The notes below the pieces were generated by a model. It saw only the letters and a list, made by a program, of their open reading frames with translations, was not told the DNA's origin and did not search any database. Shown one piece after another: positions 32,708 to 40,593 of a DNA stretch of 64,000 bases. The position numbers were made by a program, and so were the translations under genes. Each line of letters begins with the position of its first letter. The stretch's first letter is position 1. The stretch comes from Mycobacterium intracellulare ATCC 13950 (GTDB lineage: Bacteria; Actinomycetota; Actinomycetes; Mycobacteriales; Mycobacteriaceae): NCBI RefSeq assembly GCF_000277125.1, contig NC_016946.1, positions 1 to 64,000 of the forward strand, written 5' to 3'.

Positions 32708-34567
32708 GTGGGACTTCCGTATATAGATGAGCAGGCGCTGATCGCCGAGGCCGGTGGTGACCCCTGGGCGATCAACGCCAGCCTGCAGGCGGGTAGCCCG
32801 CTGGAGATTTCCAATCTGGCCGGAGCCTTTCACCGCGCGGGCCGATGCACGGCGGAGGCCGAGAACGCGTTCCAGCAAGCACGCGCACGCTTCGAGGCCG
32901 CTTGGAACCACCACGACGGCGGCGGTCATCCCATCAACGACTCTGACGAAGTTCAGCGCGTCACGAAATCCTTAGGGGCGCAGTCGTTACAGCTGCCCAA
33001 GATCGCTGCGGACCTGGAAAACATCGCCGCGTCGCTGGCCGATGCGCAAAAGGCCGGGGCCGCGCGCATCGCCACCTTAGAAGCCCAGTTGAAGAACATC
33101 TCGGACATGGTCAGCCAGGCCGTCTCCATCTTGCAAAACGACAAAAGCCTCAGCGCAGGGGAAAAGGACGCGCTGCATGCCCTCATCAACACTTGTGAGG
33201 ACGACGCGCTGCGTGACACCAAAGCTGCGCTCGCAGCCCTGCAATCGATCCGCAACGGATACGCCGATGGCCTTCAGAAATCGCTGGATAACCTTCACGC
33301 CGAAGGGTACGACGGCGCCCCGCTGCATGGTGCCGACGCTGACGGCGTGGCCCCACCGTCTCCCGCCCAGCAGGCCGCGTTGGCTGACATTCGCCAAGCC
33401 ACTAACCAGGCCGTCGTCGACCAAATGGCCAAGGTGCGCGCCGCACAGGAGGCGCTCAGTAAAGCCGCGGCCGACCTGTATACGCATGGCCCGGGTTCGC
33501 CGGAAGGCGAGGCGGCCAGCGCCAAACTGCCCAAGCTCAAGGCGGACCTCGCGCGTGCCCTCGACGACCTGGGCAAGATCCCCGACTACAACAGCATTGA
33601 CCCGGCGTCCGTAAGTGTTTCCCCCGACGGGCATTTCACGTTCACCTACAAGGTCAACGGGCAGCCGGTGCAGGCTTACGGCCAGCTCAAGAACGGCACG
33701 GGCGAGTTCTTCGACCAAGCCACCGGCACGTATTACACCTTCAACGGCGGCAAATTGACCGGCATGCGCACACCGGATCCCGGGAAAGTGGAAGCGACTG
33801 CCGAGCCCCTTTTTACGGCCGTCACCCTGGCGGCCGGGGCGCCAGCGCTCAAGGCGGGCGGCGAGGCGGCCTTTCAGGGCCTGAAGATGCTTTTCAGCCG
33901 CGAGATGTTGGAGGGTGTGACGGCCGACAACGTGTTCCCCCGCGCACTCGCCGGAGCCGAGGAACGCTTCCAAGCCGCAGAACAGAACCTGGCTTCCCAT
34001 GCACCGCTGCCCGGGGAGCCGGTCCCGGGCACTCACCCTCTCGAGCCGCCCCCGGTGGAGCACGCACCGCCGGCCCCGCACGGCGACGTACCCGTCGAAC
34101 ATGCGCCGGCCGGGCCTCACGTAGGGGCGCTACCTGATAGCCCGGCGCCGGTTGTCATAGATCCAGCCCATCCGGAATTCCACTTGGACAACCCGCTCAA
34201 CTACATGACACCCGAGTTGCGAGCGATGGCTGAAGCGCATCTGACCGGAAGTGGTGAAACCGTTCTCGGACCATTTAGGCCCCCGGGCGGCGGGCCTTCT
34301 TACATCCAAGTCGCAGAGGACCGCGGCGCCAGCTACTTCAGTCTGGGCGACGCTTGGGATTCCTTCACGCCGACCGAACAACTAGCCGCCAATCAGCATG
34401 TTCTCGACGTCGCTATCTCGAATCAAGATAAGATCACGTTGTCGGTGCCTTTCCATAGGGTCCCACCAAATTCATTTACAGCGGCGGAGCTCCGATACCT
34501 CGAAGCGCACGGCTATCGGCGCATAGGTGAAAATACGTTGCTGCCGCCGAGCGAAGGAGCGCGATAA
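32708..34567 (+). CDS. Putative secreted polymorphic toxin with mycobacterial N-terminal delivery domain
   Basis: The 619-aa protein has three parts. Residues 1-290 are helical and coiled-coil-like, with PINDSDEVQRVTKSLG, a block typical of mycobacterial effector-like proteins. Residues 300-430 are a middle region with TYYTFNGGKLTG. A Pro/His-rich linker (432-485, repeated VEHAP) leads to a compact C-terminal module (about 488-619) with PLNYMTPELRAMAEAHLTG, ASYFSLGDAW, AANQHVLDVAI and FTAAELRYLEAHGY. This layout, plus a small gene 3 bases downstream, is that of a contact- or type VII-delivered toxin. I do not recognise the toxin's enzymatic class. GTG start; no signal peptide. Confidence 0.6.
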   Translation: MGLPYIDEQALIAEAGGDPWAINASLQAGSPLEISNLAGAFHRAGRCTAEAENAFQQARARFEAAWNHHDGGGHPINDSDEVQRVTKSLGAQSLQLPKIAADLENIAASLADAQKAGAARIATLEAQLKNISDMVSQAVSILQNDKSLSAGEKDALHALINTCEDDALRDTKAALAALQSIRNGYADGLQKSLDNLHAEGYDGAPLHGADADGVAPPSPAQQAALADIRQATNQAVVDQMAKVRAAQEALSKAAADLYTHGPGSPEGEAASAKLPKLKADLARALDDLGKIPDYNSIDPASVSVSPDGHFTFTYKVNGQPVQAYGQLKNGTGEFFDQATGTYYTFNGGKLTGMRTPDPGKVEATAEPLFTAVTLAAGAPALKAGGEAAFQGLKMLFSREMLEGVTADNVFPRALAGAEERFQAAEQNLASHAPLPGEPVPGTHPLEPPPVEHAPPAPHGDVPVEHAPAGPHVGALPDSPAPVVIDPAHPEFHLDNPLNYMTPELRAMAEAHLTGSGETVLGPFRPPGGGPSYIQVAEDRGASYFSLGDAWDSFTPTEQLAANQHVLDVAISNQDKITLSVPFHRVPPNSFTAAELRYLEAHGYRRIGENTLLPPSEGAR

Positions 34568-34570
34568 GTA

Positions 34571-34993
34571 ATGAAGACCTTGCTGGAGTTTTTCCTCCAC
34601 TATTTCGACTTCTTGTATTTAGACCCTCGTTATCACGTCACAAATTCGACGACTTCGGGCAACCCGCTGAGCAATGCGTCATTGACGCTCACCGGCCCTG
34701 TCATCAGCTGGGAATTGACCAATGACAGGGGGCAACTCGGTTTCGTCATCGCACCTACTACCTTAGCGGAATCGCCAGATAACTGGTTTCGCGCAACACT
34801 GATTCGTCAGTACCTTGACGATTACGACGAGACGAACGTCGTATCTCCACGCGAGACCGTGGCGTGGATTCGGAGCAACCTAAGCCGCATCGAGCAGCTT
34901 TTTATCGAGCCAGAAACAGAGCGCTCATGTGAAGAATTGCTTAACCTCGCGAAGGCGCTTGCAATAAAGTACTTTGGCCCGCCGCAGGGATGA
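34571..34993 (+). CDS. Candidate immunity protein for the upstream toxin
   Basis: The 140-aa soluble protein (MKTLLEFFLHYFDFLYLD) starts 3 bases after the putative toxin's stop and is acidic. It uses two TTA codons and an ATA codon, rare in this GC-rich genome, and is visibly richer in A/T than its surroundings, as often seen for horizontally acquired immunity genes. Blocks: ISWELTNDRGQLGFVIAP, LIRQYLDDYDE and SCEELLNLAKALA. Position, size and orientation are the main evidence; no family is recognised with certainty. Confidence 0.55.
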   Translation: MKTLLEFFLHYFDFLYLDPRYHVTNSTTSGNPLSNASLTLTGPVISWELTNDRGQLGFVIAPTTLAESPDNWFRATLIRQYLDDYDETNVVSPRETVAWIRSNLSRIEQLFIEPETERSCEELLNLAKALAIKYFGPPQG

Positions 34994-35144
34994 GTAGCAT
35001 CCGTGCGGTTGTGTGCTACCCATCTGCAGTTAGGCCACCTTTTCGGGTGTCTCATGGACTCACCTGTCGATGAGATCCGATGATGGTCTCCGAGGCGCAT
35101 GTCATCCGGCCGGGGGCCAGGCCCTCGAGACTTCAGCTCTTCCC

Positions 35145-35474
35145 CTAAGACCGCACCCACTGCGTTATTTCCGGAGTGACCGGGTCGGTGATGTCATCGA
35201 ACTCGGGATGCTTCTTGAGCACGGTGCCGATCATCGAGCACACCGGAACAATGCGCTTGCCCTCATCGCGCGCCTCGTTGAGCGCCTCCTCGACGAGGAT
35301 CGTCGCCAGGCCACGTCCGCCGTAAGCCGGATCGATTTCGGTGTGGTAGAAGACGCGTTGCTCGCCGCGATCGGCGAAATCCGCGAGCCCCACCGTCTTG
35401 CCCTCGACGGCGATCGTGTACTTGCCGTCCTCAAGGGTGACCGCGGTTTCCGCGCCGGTCTTATCGGTTGTCAT
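35145..35474 (-). CDS. Small GNAT-like acetyltransferase
   Basis: The 109-aa protein is a minimal GNAT of the YjdJ/NATD1 type, with FYHTEIDPAYGGRGLATILVEEAL containing the acetyl-CoA pyrophosphate loop. Substrate unknown. Its start overlaps the pirin-like gene's 3' end by 14 bases, so both are probably on one transcript. Confidence 0.85.
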   Translation of the reverse strand: MTTDKTGAETAVTLEDGKYTIAVEGKTVGLADFADRGEQRVFYHTEIDPAYGGRGLATILVEEALNEARDEGKRIVPVCSMIGTVLKKHPEFDDITDPVTPEITQWVRS

Positions 35475-36456
35475 TAGTGCTTTCCTTTCGTCGGGGTATC
35501 GGTCGAGGCCGCAGCCGAGCGGTCGGCAGCGGCGGGGCGGGCAGTCGGGCGAGCGCTCCCCGGTATCCGTGGACGGCGCCGAAGCGGTCGTCGTCGTCCT
35601 CCCACAGTCGGCGGTAGTTGACGATGTCCTCGTGGCTTCGTCCGACGAAGTTCCACCACATCACCAACTCTTCGGTGAACGGCGTGCCGCCGAGTAACAG
35701 CACCCGCGCGGGCCGCTCCCCCACGTTGCGCACGTGCAGCTGCGTGTGGCCGGGACTTAGGTAAGCCAGGTCGGCGATCGCCAGGGACGTCCCGTCGACC
35801 TGGACGGTGCCCGAATCGCAGAGCACTCCGTGCTCGAAGGTGGGATCCACGTCGATATCGAAACCTGCGTCGGCGTCGAGGTCGAGTTGGGCGCCCAGCA
35901 ACGGACTGAATGTCTTTGTGGGCGAACGACTCCCGGCCAGCTCGCCGAGGAACACGCGCGCCTGGGCGCCCGGTAGCGGGACCACGGGGGGTGCGTAGTG
36001 GGCAAAGTCTCGTGCCGTGTCGCGGGCGGCAGCGGGAAGCGCCACCCAGAGCTGGACGCCGTGCAGGACCGGCCCTGCGTCAACCGACACCTCGGAGTGG
36101 CAAATGCCGGCACCGGCGGTCATCAGATTCAGCTCGCCGGGCCGAACGACCGCACGAACGCCGGCGCTGTCACGGTGCTCCACTTCCCCACTGAACAACC
36201 AACTCACGGTTTGTAGTCCCGTATGCGGGTGCGGCGGCACATCCATCCTCGCCGCGACGGGGCCGTAGTGGTCGATGAAACACCACGCACCGATCAGCGA
36301 ACGCCCGCGTTGCGGCAACGTGCGTTGCACCCGGATCGCCCTGGGGCCGCCCAAGGGAACCTCCCGCGGATGCAGCACCTCCACCCTGGGCGAGGCGTCC
36401 CGGCGTTGCGAAGCGGCGCAGGCGACTTCGGCCGGCGCGGCTTCCAGGTTGCTCAT
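35461..36456 (-). CDS. Pirin family protein
   Basis: The 331-aa bicupin has the pirin metal-site sequence PPHPHTGLQTVSW (about residues 76-88), MTAGAGICHSE and a C-terminal cupin ending with FVGRSHEDI. Bacterial pirins have been tied to quercetinase activity or to metabolic regulation, and the iron site is intact. It precedes the GNAT gene and follows the acyl-CoA dehydrogenase gene on the same strand. Confidence 0.88.
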   Translation of the reverse strand: MSNLEAAPAEVACAASQRRDASPRVEVLHPREVPLGGPRAIRVQRTLPQRGRSLIGAWCFIDHYGPVAARMDVPPHPHTGLQTVSWLFSGEVEHRDSAGVRAVVRPGELNLMTAGAGICHSEVSVDAGPVLHGVQLWVALPAAARDTARDFAHYAPPVVPLPGAQARVFLGELAGSRSPTKTFSPLLGAQLDLDADAGFDIDVDPTFEHGVLCDSGTVQVDGTSLAIADLAYLSPGHTQLHVRNVGERPARVLLLGGTPFTEELVMWWNFVGRSHEDIVNYRRLWEDDDDRFGAVHGYRGALARLPAPPLPTARLRPRPIPRRKESTNDNR

Positions 36457-36517
36457 CGCCCATCCTCCGTCGCAGGCTCGCCAACCGCGCCGTCATCCGC
36501 GACCGTACCCGGCCATC

Positions 36518-37900
36518 TCACTTGCCCGGTGGCCGCAGCACCTTCATGGCCAGCCGCATGACGGGCTCGGGCACCCGATCCTGCATGGACAGGGCGGTGT
36601 CGGCGACGCGGGACCGCAACGGCGTACCCCGCCCGAAGACCCGGTTCAGCGGTCCCCCGGACGGCTCGAGGACCACATGCAGCGGCGGGGTGCCGACGGC
36701 GGCGCCCAGGGCGTTGGAGATGACCATCCGCTGGATCTCGCTGGTTCCTTCAAAAATGGTGTACAGCTTGGCATCCCGATACCACTTCTCAACCGGGTGA
36801 TCGGTGATATAGCCCCAGCCGCCCATGGTTTGGATCGCGCGCTCGGTGGCCTTGACCGCTACCTCGCTGGCGGCCATCTTCGACATCGAGCCCTCACCCC
36901 GTTCGAAGGGGACGTTGTTGGCCGCCATCCAGGAGGCACGCCAGGTGAGCAGCCGAGCCGCGTCGATCTGAGTGGCGAGTTCCGCGAGCGGGAACGCGAT
37001 GCCCTGGTTGTCGATGATGGGCGCGCCGAACGCCTCCCGCTCGGTGGCATACGCCGTCGCGTACTCCAACGCCGCCCGGGCGATCCCGATGGCCTGGGCG
37101 GCGACCATGGGTCGCGTCTGCTCGAAGGTTCCCAACGTCGCTGAGCCGGAGCGCTTTCCACCCGCTACGACTTCGCGCGCCTTGGCGAGTTTGTGTTCGA
37201 GTTTTTCCTCCCCGCCGAGCAGGTTGGCGCGCGGCACGCGCACACCTTCGAAGAGCAGCTCGGCGGTGTGGGAGGCGCGGCAGCCCAGCTTGTCGAGCTT
37301 TCGCAGCAGTTTCAGCCCGGGCGTGCCGCCCGGCACCACGAAGAGCGCCTGACCCCGATGGCCGAGCTCCTCGTCGACCACCGCGTTGACCACGTGCACA
37401 TTGGCGATCCCGCCGTTGCCGATCCACATCTTGTGTCCGTCGATGATCCAGTCATCGCCGTCACGACGTGCACGCGTGCGCAGGTTGCGCACATCGCTGC
37501 CGCCTTCGGGCTCGGAGATCGCCAGCGCAGCGAGCTTGAGATCGCCTGGGGTGCCGAAACATTCGGGTGCCCACTCCAGCATCTGTTCCGGGGAGGCGGC
37601 CTGGCCGATCGCCGAGAGCGCCAGGGCCGGCATGACGATGGCCAGCCCGATCCCGGCGCACCCCCAGAACAGTTCCTCCATGAACATGGGCAGGGAGATA
37701 CCGGTCGGATCGCCGATCAGGTCGCGATAGAACAGCGGGCTGTAGAAACCTTGCTGGGCCGCCTCCTCGAGCACCGGCCAGGGGAACTCCTGGCGCTGGT
37801 CATAGTCGAGGGCTACCGGGCGTATTACGGATTCGGCGAACTCATGCGTGCGTCGGGCCAGATCATGTTGTGCGGCCGTCGGGGTCAGGTCGAACGTCAT
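36518..37900 (-). CDS. Acyl-CoA dehydrogenase (FadE-type)
   Basis: The 460-aa flavoenzyme oxidises acyl-CoA thioesters to enoyl-CoA. It has the FAD/substrate motifs AALAISEPEGGSDV, DGHKMWIGNGG, QTMGGWGYI and the catalytic-base region YTIFEGTSEIQRMV. A C-terminal extension of about 60 residues follows. Substrate length cannot be read from sequence. It lies about 4 kb from mbtL/mbtM; its length and motifs do not identify it as MbtN, but a substitute role cannot be excluded. Confidence 0.9.
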   Translation of the reverse strand: MTFDLTPTAAQHDLARRTHEFAESVIRPVALDYDQRQEFPWPVLEEAAQQGFYSPLFYRDLIGDPTGISLPMFMEELFWGCAGIGLAIVMPALALSAIGQAASPEQMLEWAPECFGTPGDLKLAALAISEPEGGSDVRNLRTRARRDGDDWIIDGHKMWIGNGGIANVHVVNAVVDEELGHRGQALFVVPGGTPGLKLLRKLDKLGCRASHTAELLFEGVRVPRANLLGGEEKLEHKLAKAREVVAGGKRSGSATLGTFEQTRPMVAAQAIGIARAALEYATAYATEREAFGAPIIDNQGIAFPLAELATQIDAARLLTWRASWMAANNVPFERGEGSMSKMAASEVAVKATERAIQTMGGWGYITDHPVEKWYRDAKLYTIFEGTSEIQRMVISNALGAAVGTPPLHVVLEPSGGPLNRVFGRGTPLRSRVADTALSMQDRVPEPVMRLAMKVLRPPGK

Positions 37901-37995
37901 GGGCGCGCCTTTAAGGTCGACAGACTGGTCTTGCCGACCCCGACTACCCCATTGACCGGTTCAACAAACTGCCGAGCTGGGATTTCGCCGGAAGG

Positions 37996-38412
37996 TCAGG
38001 CGGCCGTACGAGGCCCGACCTGGGCCAGCGGCAGATGCAACACGACCGCGGCCACCGGGACCGCCTCGTGTTCGTGCCGCGCCAGCAGCGCCGCGTTCTC
38101 GGGCAGCTGCCGGGAGTTGATTTCCCCGGACGCGATACGCCGCAGGACGTCGTGGGCGTGCGCGAGCTGGTCACGCTTGCGGTACTGGCCGCCCGGCAGC
38201 TTCACGCCTGCCCACACGCCGTACTCCTCGCGGTGCGCGATGGCGTGCTGGGCGCAGCGGCGCTGTTGCGCCAGTGGGCAGCGCCGCAGGCATTGCAGGC
38301 GCGCCTCGGTGGCCGACCGTTCGTATGCGCGCGCCTTCGCCGCGCCGTCACCACCGTCGTCGTCGGGGTAGCCAAACCAAAGCTCCGGGTTGGCTGCGCA
38401 CGGATGTCCCAT
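37996..38412 (-). CDS. whiB5: WhiB-family regulator WhiB5
   Basis: The 138-aa iron-sulfur regulator matches Rv0022c (139 aa). The four cluster Cys are in HPCAANP and LQCLRRCPLAQQRRC, followed by the family signature YGVWAGVKLPGG and a basic stretch RKR. WhiB5 has been associated with virulence and reactivation in M. tuberculosis. The ATG at 38412 is used because it gives the conserved MGHPCA start. It is divergent from an XRE regulator and returns the window to the conserved order. Confidence 0.95.
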   Translation of the reverse strand: MGHPCAANPELWFGYPDDDGGDGAAKARAYERSATEARLQCLRRCPLAQQRRCAQHAIAHREEYGVWAGVKLPGGQYRKRDQLAHAHDVLRRIASGEINSRQLPENAALLARHEHEAVPVAAVVLHLPLAQVGPRTAA

Positions 38413-38444
38413 GTCGGTCTCCTTGTCGAGCGTGAAACGTAGGC

Positions 38445-38502
38445 AAAAGCGTATATGGCGAGATGGGCCCGACGCAAGAGAAACATCGACAAAAACGTAT
38501 AT
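38445..38502. repeat. Two AAAARCGTATAT repeats in the whiB5/XRE divergent promoter
   Basis: AAAAGCGTATAT (38445-38456) and AAAAACGTATAT (38491-38502) are direct repeats 46 bases apart between whiB5 (start 38412) and the XRE gene (start 38557). A nearby GCATAT follows at 38505. A TACTAT at 38528-38533 may be the -10 element of the XRE gene. They could be binding sites for either regulator. Confidence 0.4.
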
Positions 38503-38556
38503 CCGCATATCCGAGACCGTGGCTGTGTACTATCCGGCCTATGGCCGGAGCGTGTG

Positions 38557-39348
38557 GTGAGCCGTGAGTCGGCCGGCGCGGCGATCCGCGCGTTGCGAGA
38601 ATCGCGGGATTGGTCACTAGCCGACCTCGCCGCCGCGACCGGGGTCAGCATCATGGGGCTCAGCTTCTTGGAACGCGGCGCCCGCAAACCGCACAAAAGC
38701 ACAGTTCAGAAGATCGAAAACGGGCTCGGCCTGCCGCCGGGCACCTATTCGCGGCTATTGGTGGCCGCCGATCCGGATGCCGAGTTGGCGCGCCTGATGG
38801 CCGCGCAAGCGTCGGCCGCGATGCCGGCGCGGCGCACCGGACCGGTCGTGGTCGACCGTCACAGCGACACCGAAGTGCTGGAAGGTTATGCCGAAGCCCA
38901 GCTCGACGCCCTCAAATCCGTCATCGATCGGCTTCCTGCGACAACATCAAACGAATATGAGACGTATATTCTGTCTGTGATCGCTCAGTGCGTGAAAGCG
39001 GAGATGCTCGCCGCCAGCTCCTGGCGGGTGGCGGTGAGCGCGGGCGCGGATTCGACCGGCCGGCTGATGGAGCATCTGCAGGCCCTCGAGGCGACGCGCA
39101 CGGCCCTGCTGAAGCGGATGCCCGGCAGCCTGAGCGCGCGTTTCGACCGGGCCTGCGCACAGTCCTCGTTGCCGGAAACGATCATCGCCGCGCTGGTCGG
39201 CGTCGACGTCGACGAGATATGGGACATCCGCAATCGCGGGGTCATTTCGCCGGGCGCCCTCCCCCGCGTGCGCGCCTTCACCGAGGCGGTCGAGACGACG
39301 GGCCAAGAACAACAGGAAAGCCACGACGGCGCCGAGGGGGCACAGTGA
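38557..39348 (+). CDS. XRE-family regulator, Rv0023 homologue
   Basis: The 263-aa protein has an N-terminal Cro/XRE helix-turn-helix (about residues 8-60, LADLAAATGVSIMGLSFLERG, KSTVQKIENGLGL). A long helical domain follows with SNEYETYILSVIAQCVKAEM, shared with Rv0023 (256 aa). GTG at 38557 gives the conserved VSRESAGAAIRAL start; the ORF upstream is not conserved. Rv0023 has been linked to redox homeostasis. Its stop overlaps the next gene's GTG by 2 bases. Confidence 0.9.
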   Translation: MSRESAGAAIRALRESRDWSLADLAAATGVSIMGLSFLERGARKPHKSTVQKIENGLGLPPGTYSRLLVAADPDAELARLMAAQASAAMPARRTGPVVVDRHSDTEVLEGYAEAQLDALKSVIDRLPATTSNEYETYILSVIAQCVKAEMLAASSWRVAVSAGADSTGRLMEHLQALEATRTALLKRMPGSLSARFDRACAQSSLPETIIAALVGVDVDEIWDIRNRGVISPGALPRVRAFTEAVETTGQEQQESHDGAEGAQ

Positions 39349-40163
39349 GCCATAGCGAAGTCGAGGCGTTGAGCCGCGCGCATCAACTCTTCGCCGGCAG
39401 CACGACGCCTGCGTCCCTGGACGCGGACACCGGGCACTATCGCAGCCTGTTGCGCCGCGCGGCCCGACTGAACGACGGACTGGCCCACGGCGGCTACCAG
39501 CTCGCAGTGGACCACGGTCGCGAACGCCTCGCGTCGGCGGCCGGGACCGACGCCGCTGTTACCGAGGTGCTCGCCGGCGCCCACCGAGACCGCGCGCAGG
39601 CGCGCGGCCTGACCCAAAACGTCCTCGACGCGGCCCGCGCCGATGCCACCACGCGCCCGTCAACCCCGTTGGCGCAGCGGGAGGAGATGCGCCGCCGCGT
39701 GGCGCGACTGCGTACGCAACGGGCCCACGTCGTAACGGCGAGGTCGCGTGCGCGACGGCACCACGCGGCGCTGCTGGCGTTGCGGTATCGGTTGTGGCAT
39801 GGGCGTGGCCCCGGGTTACCGCCGAACGACCGGGCCGCGCTCGCGGTGCGGGCGGCGTTGTCGCGGCTGGGCCGCCCCTACGTCTGGGGCGCCAGCGGCC
39901 CGGAGGCGTTCGACTGCTCCGGGCTGGTTCAGTGGAGCTACGCGCGGGCCGGTATTCACTTGGACCGCACCACATATCAGCAGATCAACGACGGCATTCC
40001 GGTACCGCGTTCGCGGGTGCGACCGGGTGATCTGGTCTTTCCGCACGCCGGTCACGTCCAACTCGCGATCGGCAACAACCTGGTTGTCGAGGCGCCGTAC
40101 TCGGGGGCGTCGGTGCGAATAAGCCGACTGGGCAACAACGTTGCGATCCGCCGACCGTTATGA
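39345..40163 (+). CDS. NlpC/P60 peptidoglycan hydrolase, Rv0024 homologue
   Basis: The 272-aa protein has a helical N-terminus (1-150) rich in Ala/Arg and a C-terminal NlpC/P60 domain (about 163-272). The catalytic Cys191 is in EAFDCSGLVQWSY and His237 in HAGHVQLAIG. Such enzymes cut the D-Glu to diaminopimelate bond of peptide stems. No signal peptide is visible, unlike RipA or RipB, so export could be by type VII secretion, in line with the neighbouring genes. GTG start at 39345 overlaps the upstream stop. Confidence 0.9.
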   Translation: MSHSEVEALSRAHQLFAGSTTPASLDADTGHYRSLLRRAARLNDGLAHGGYQLAVDHGRERLASAAGTDAAVTEVLAGAHRDRAQARGLTQNVLDAARADATTRPSTPLAQREEMRRRVARLRTQRAHVVTARSRARRHHAALLALRYRLWHGRGPGLPPNDRAALAVRAALSRLGRPYVWGASGPEAFDCSGLVQWSYARAGIHLDRTTYQQINDGIPVPRSRVRPGDLVFPHAGHVQLAIGNNLVVEAPYSGASVRISRLGNNVAIRRPL

Positions 40164-40211
40164 CACGCCAACTTCGCCCGGCGATGCGGGCACGACGAGA
40201 AGGGTGAGCCG

Positions 40212-40574
40212 ATGCCGGAACAACCCGGGCACTCGTTAGAGGCCGTCGAAGCACGGCGATCGACGCTGGCGAGCCAGCACGGCGCCGTGTCCGAAGCCGA
40301 CCTTGTGCTGACCGACGTGCTGAACACCGCTCACAGCGCAGCGCGCGAAAGCGTCCGGCGACTGGACGCCATCGCCGAACAGATCGACCACGCCGTCGTC
40401 CAGCAAGCGAACCTCGCCGTGGATACACCCATGGGGGCGCGAGAGTTTCACAAGTTCCTGCTGGACAAGCAGCGCGAGATCGCCGCGGTCGTCGCCGGAG
40501 CGCGCGAACTCGCTCAGGCGAAAAGGGCTGTGTTGGAGAACCTTCGGGCGCAGTACACCACCGGCAGCAGTTAA
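40212..40574 (+). CDS. DUF4226 protein, Rv0025 homologue
   Basis: The 120-aa all-helical protein equals Rv0025 in length. Conserved blocks include [25 protein letters not shown]. The following, larger gene carries the same module (DLDTPAGARDFQRFLIGKLRDI), so the two proteins are related by duplication. Small helical proteins in this cluster resemble WXG/Esp-type substrates. Function unknown. Confidence 0.85.
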   Translation: MPEQPGHSLEAVEARRSTLASQHGAVSEADLVLTDVLNTAHSAARESVRRLDAIAEQIDHAVVQQANLAVDTPMGAREFHKFLLDKQREIAAVVAGARELAQAKRAVLENLRAQYTTGSS

Positions 40575-40593
40575 CCGGAACTAGTCCACAGCC

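Noticed and set aside
34994..35024. Hairpin GTAGCA/TGCTAC as terminator of the toxin-immunity unit
   Set aside because: The stem is only 6 bp with a 14-base loop and no T-tract, too weak to list.
36518..37900. Assigning the acyl-CoA dehydrogenase as the missing MbtN
   Set aside because: It lies beyond the toxin pair on the other strand, is longer than expected for MbtN, and has no iron box nearby; the idea is kept only as a remote possibility.
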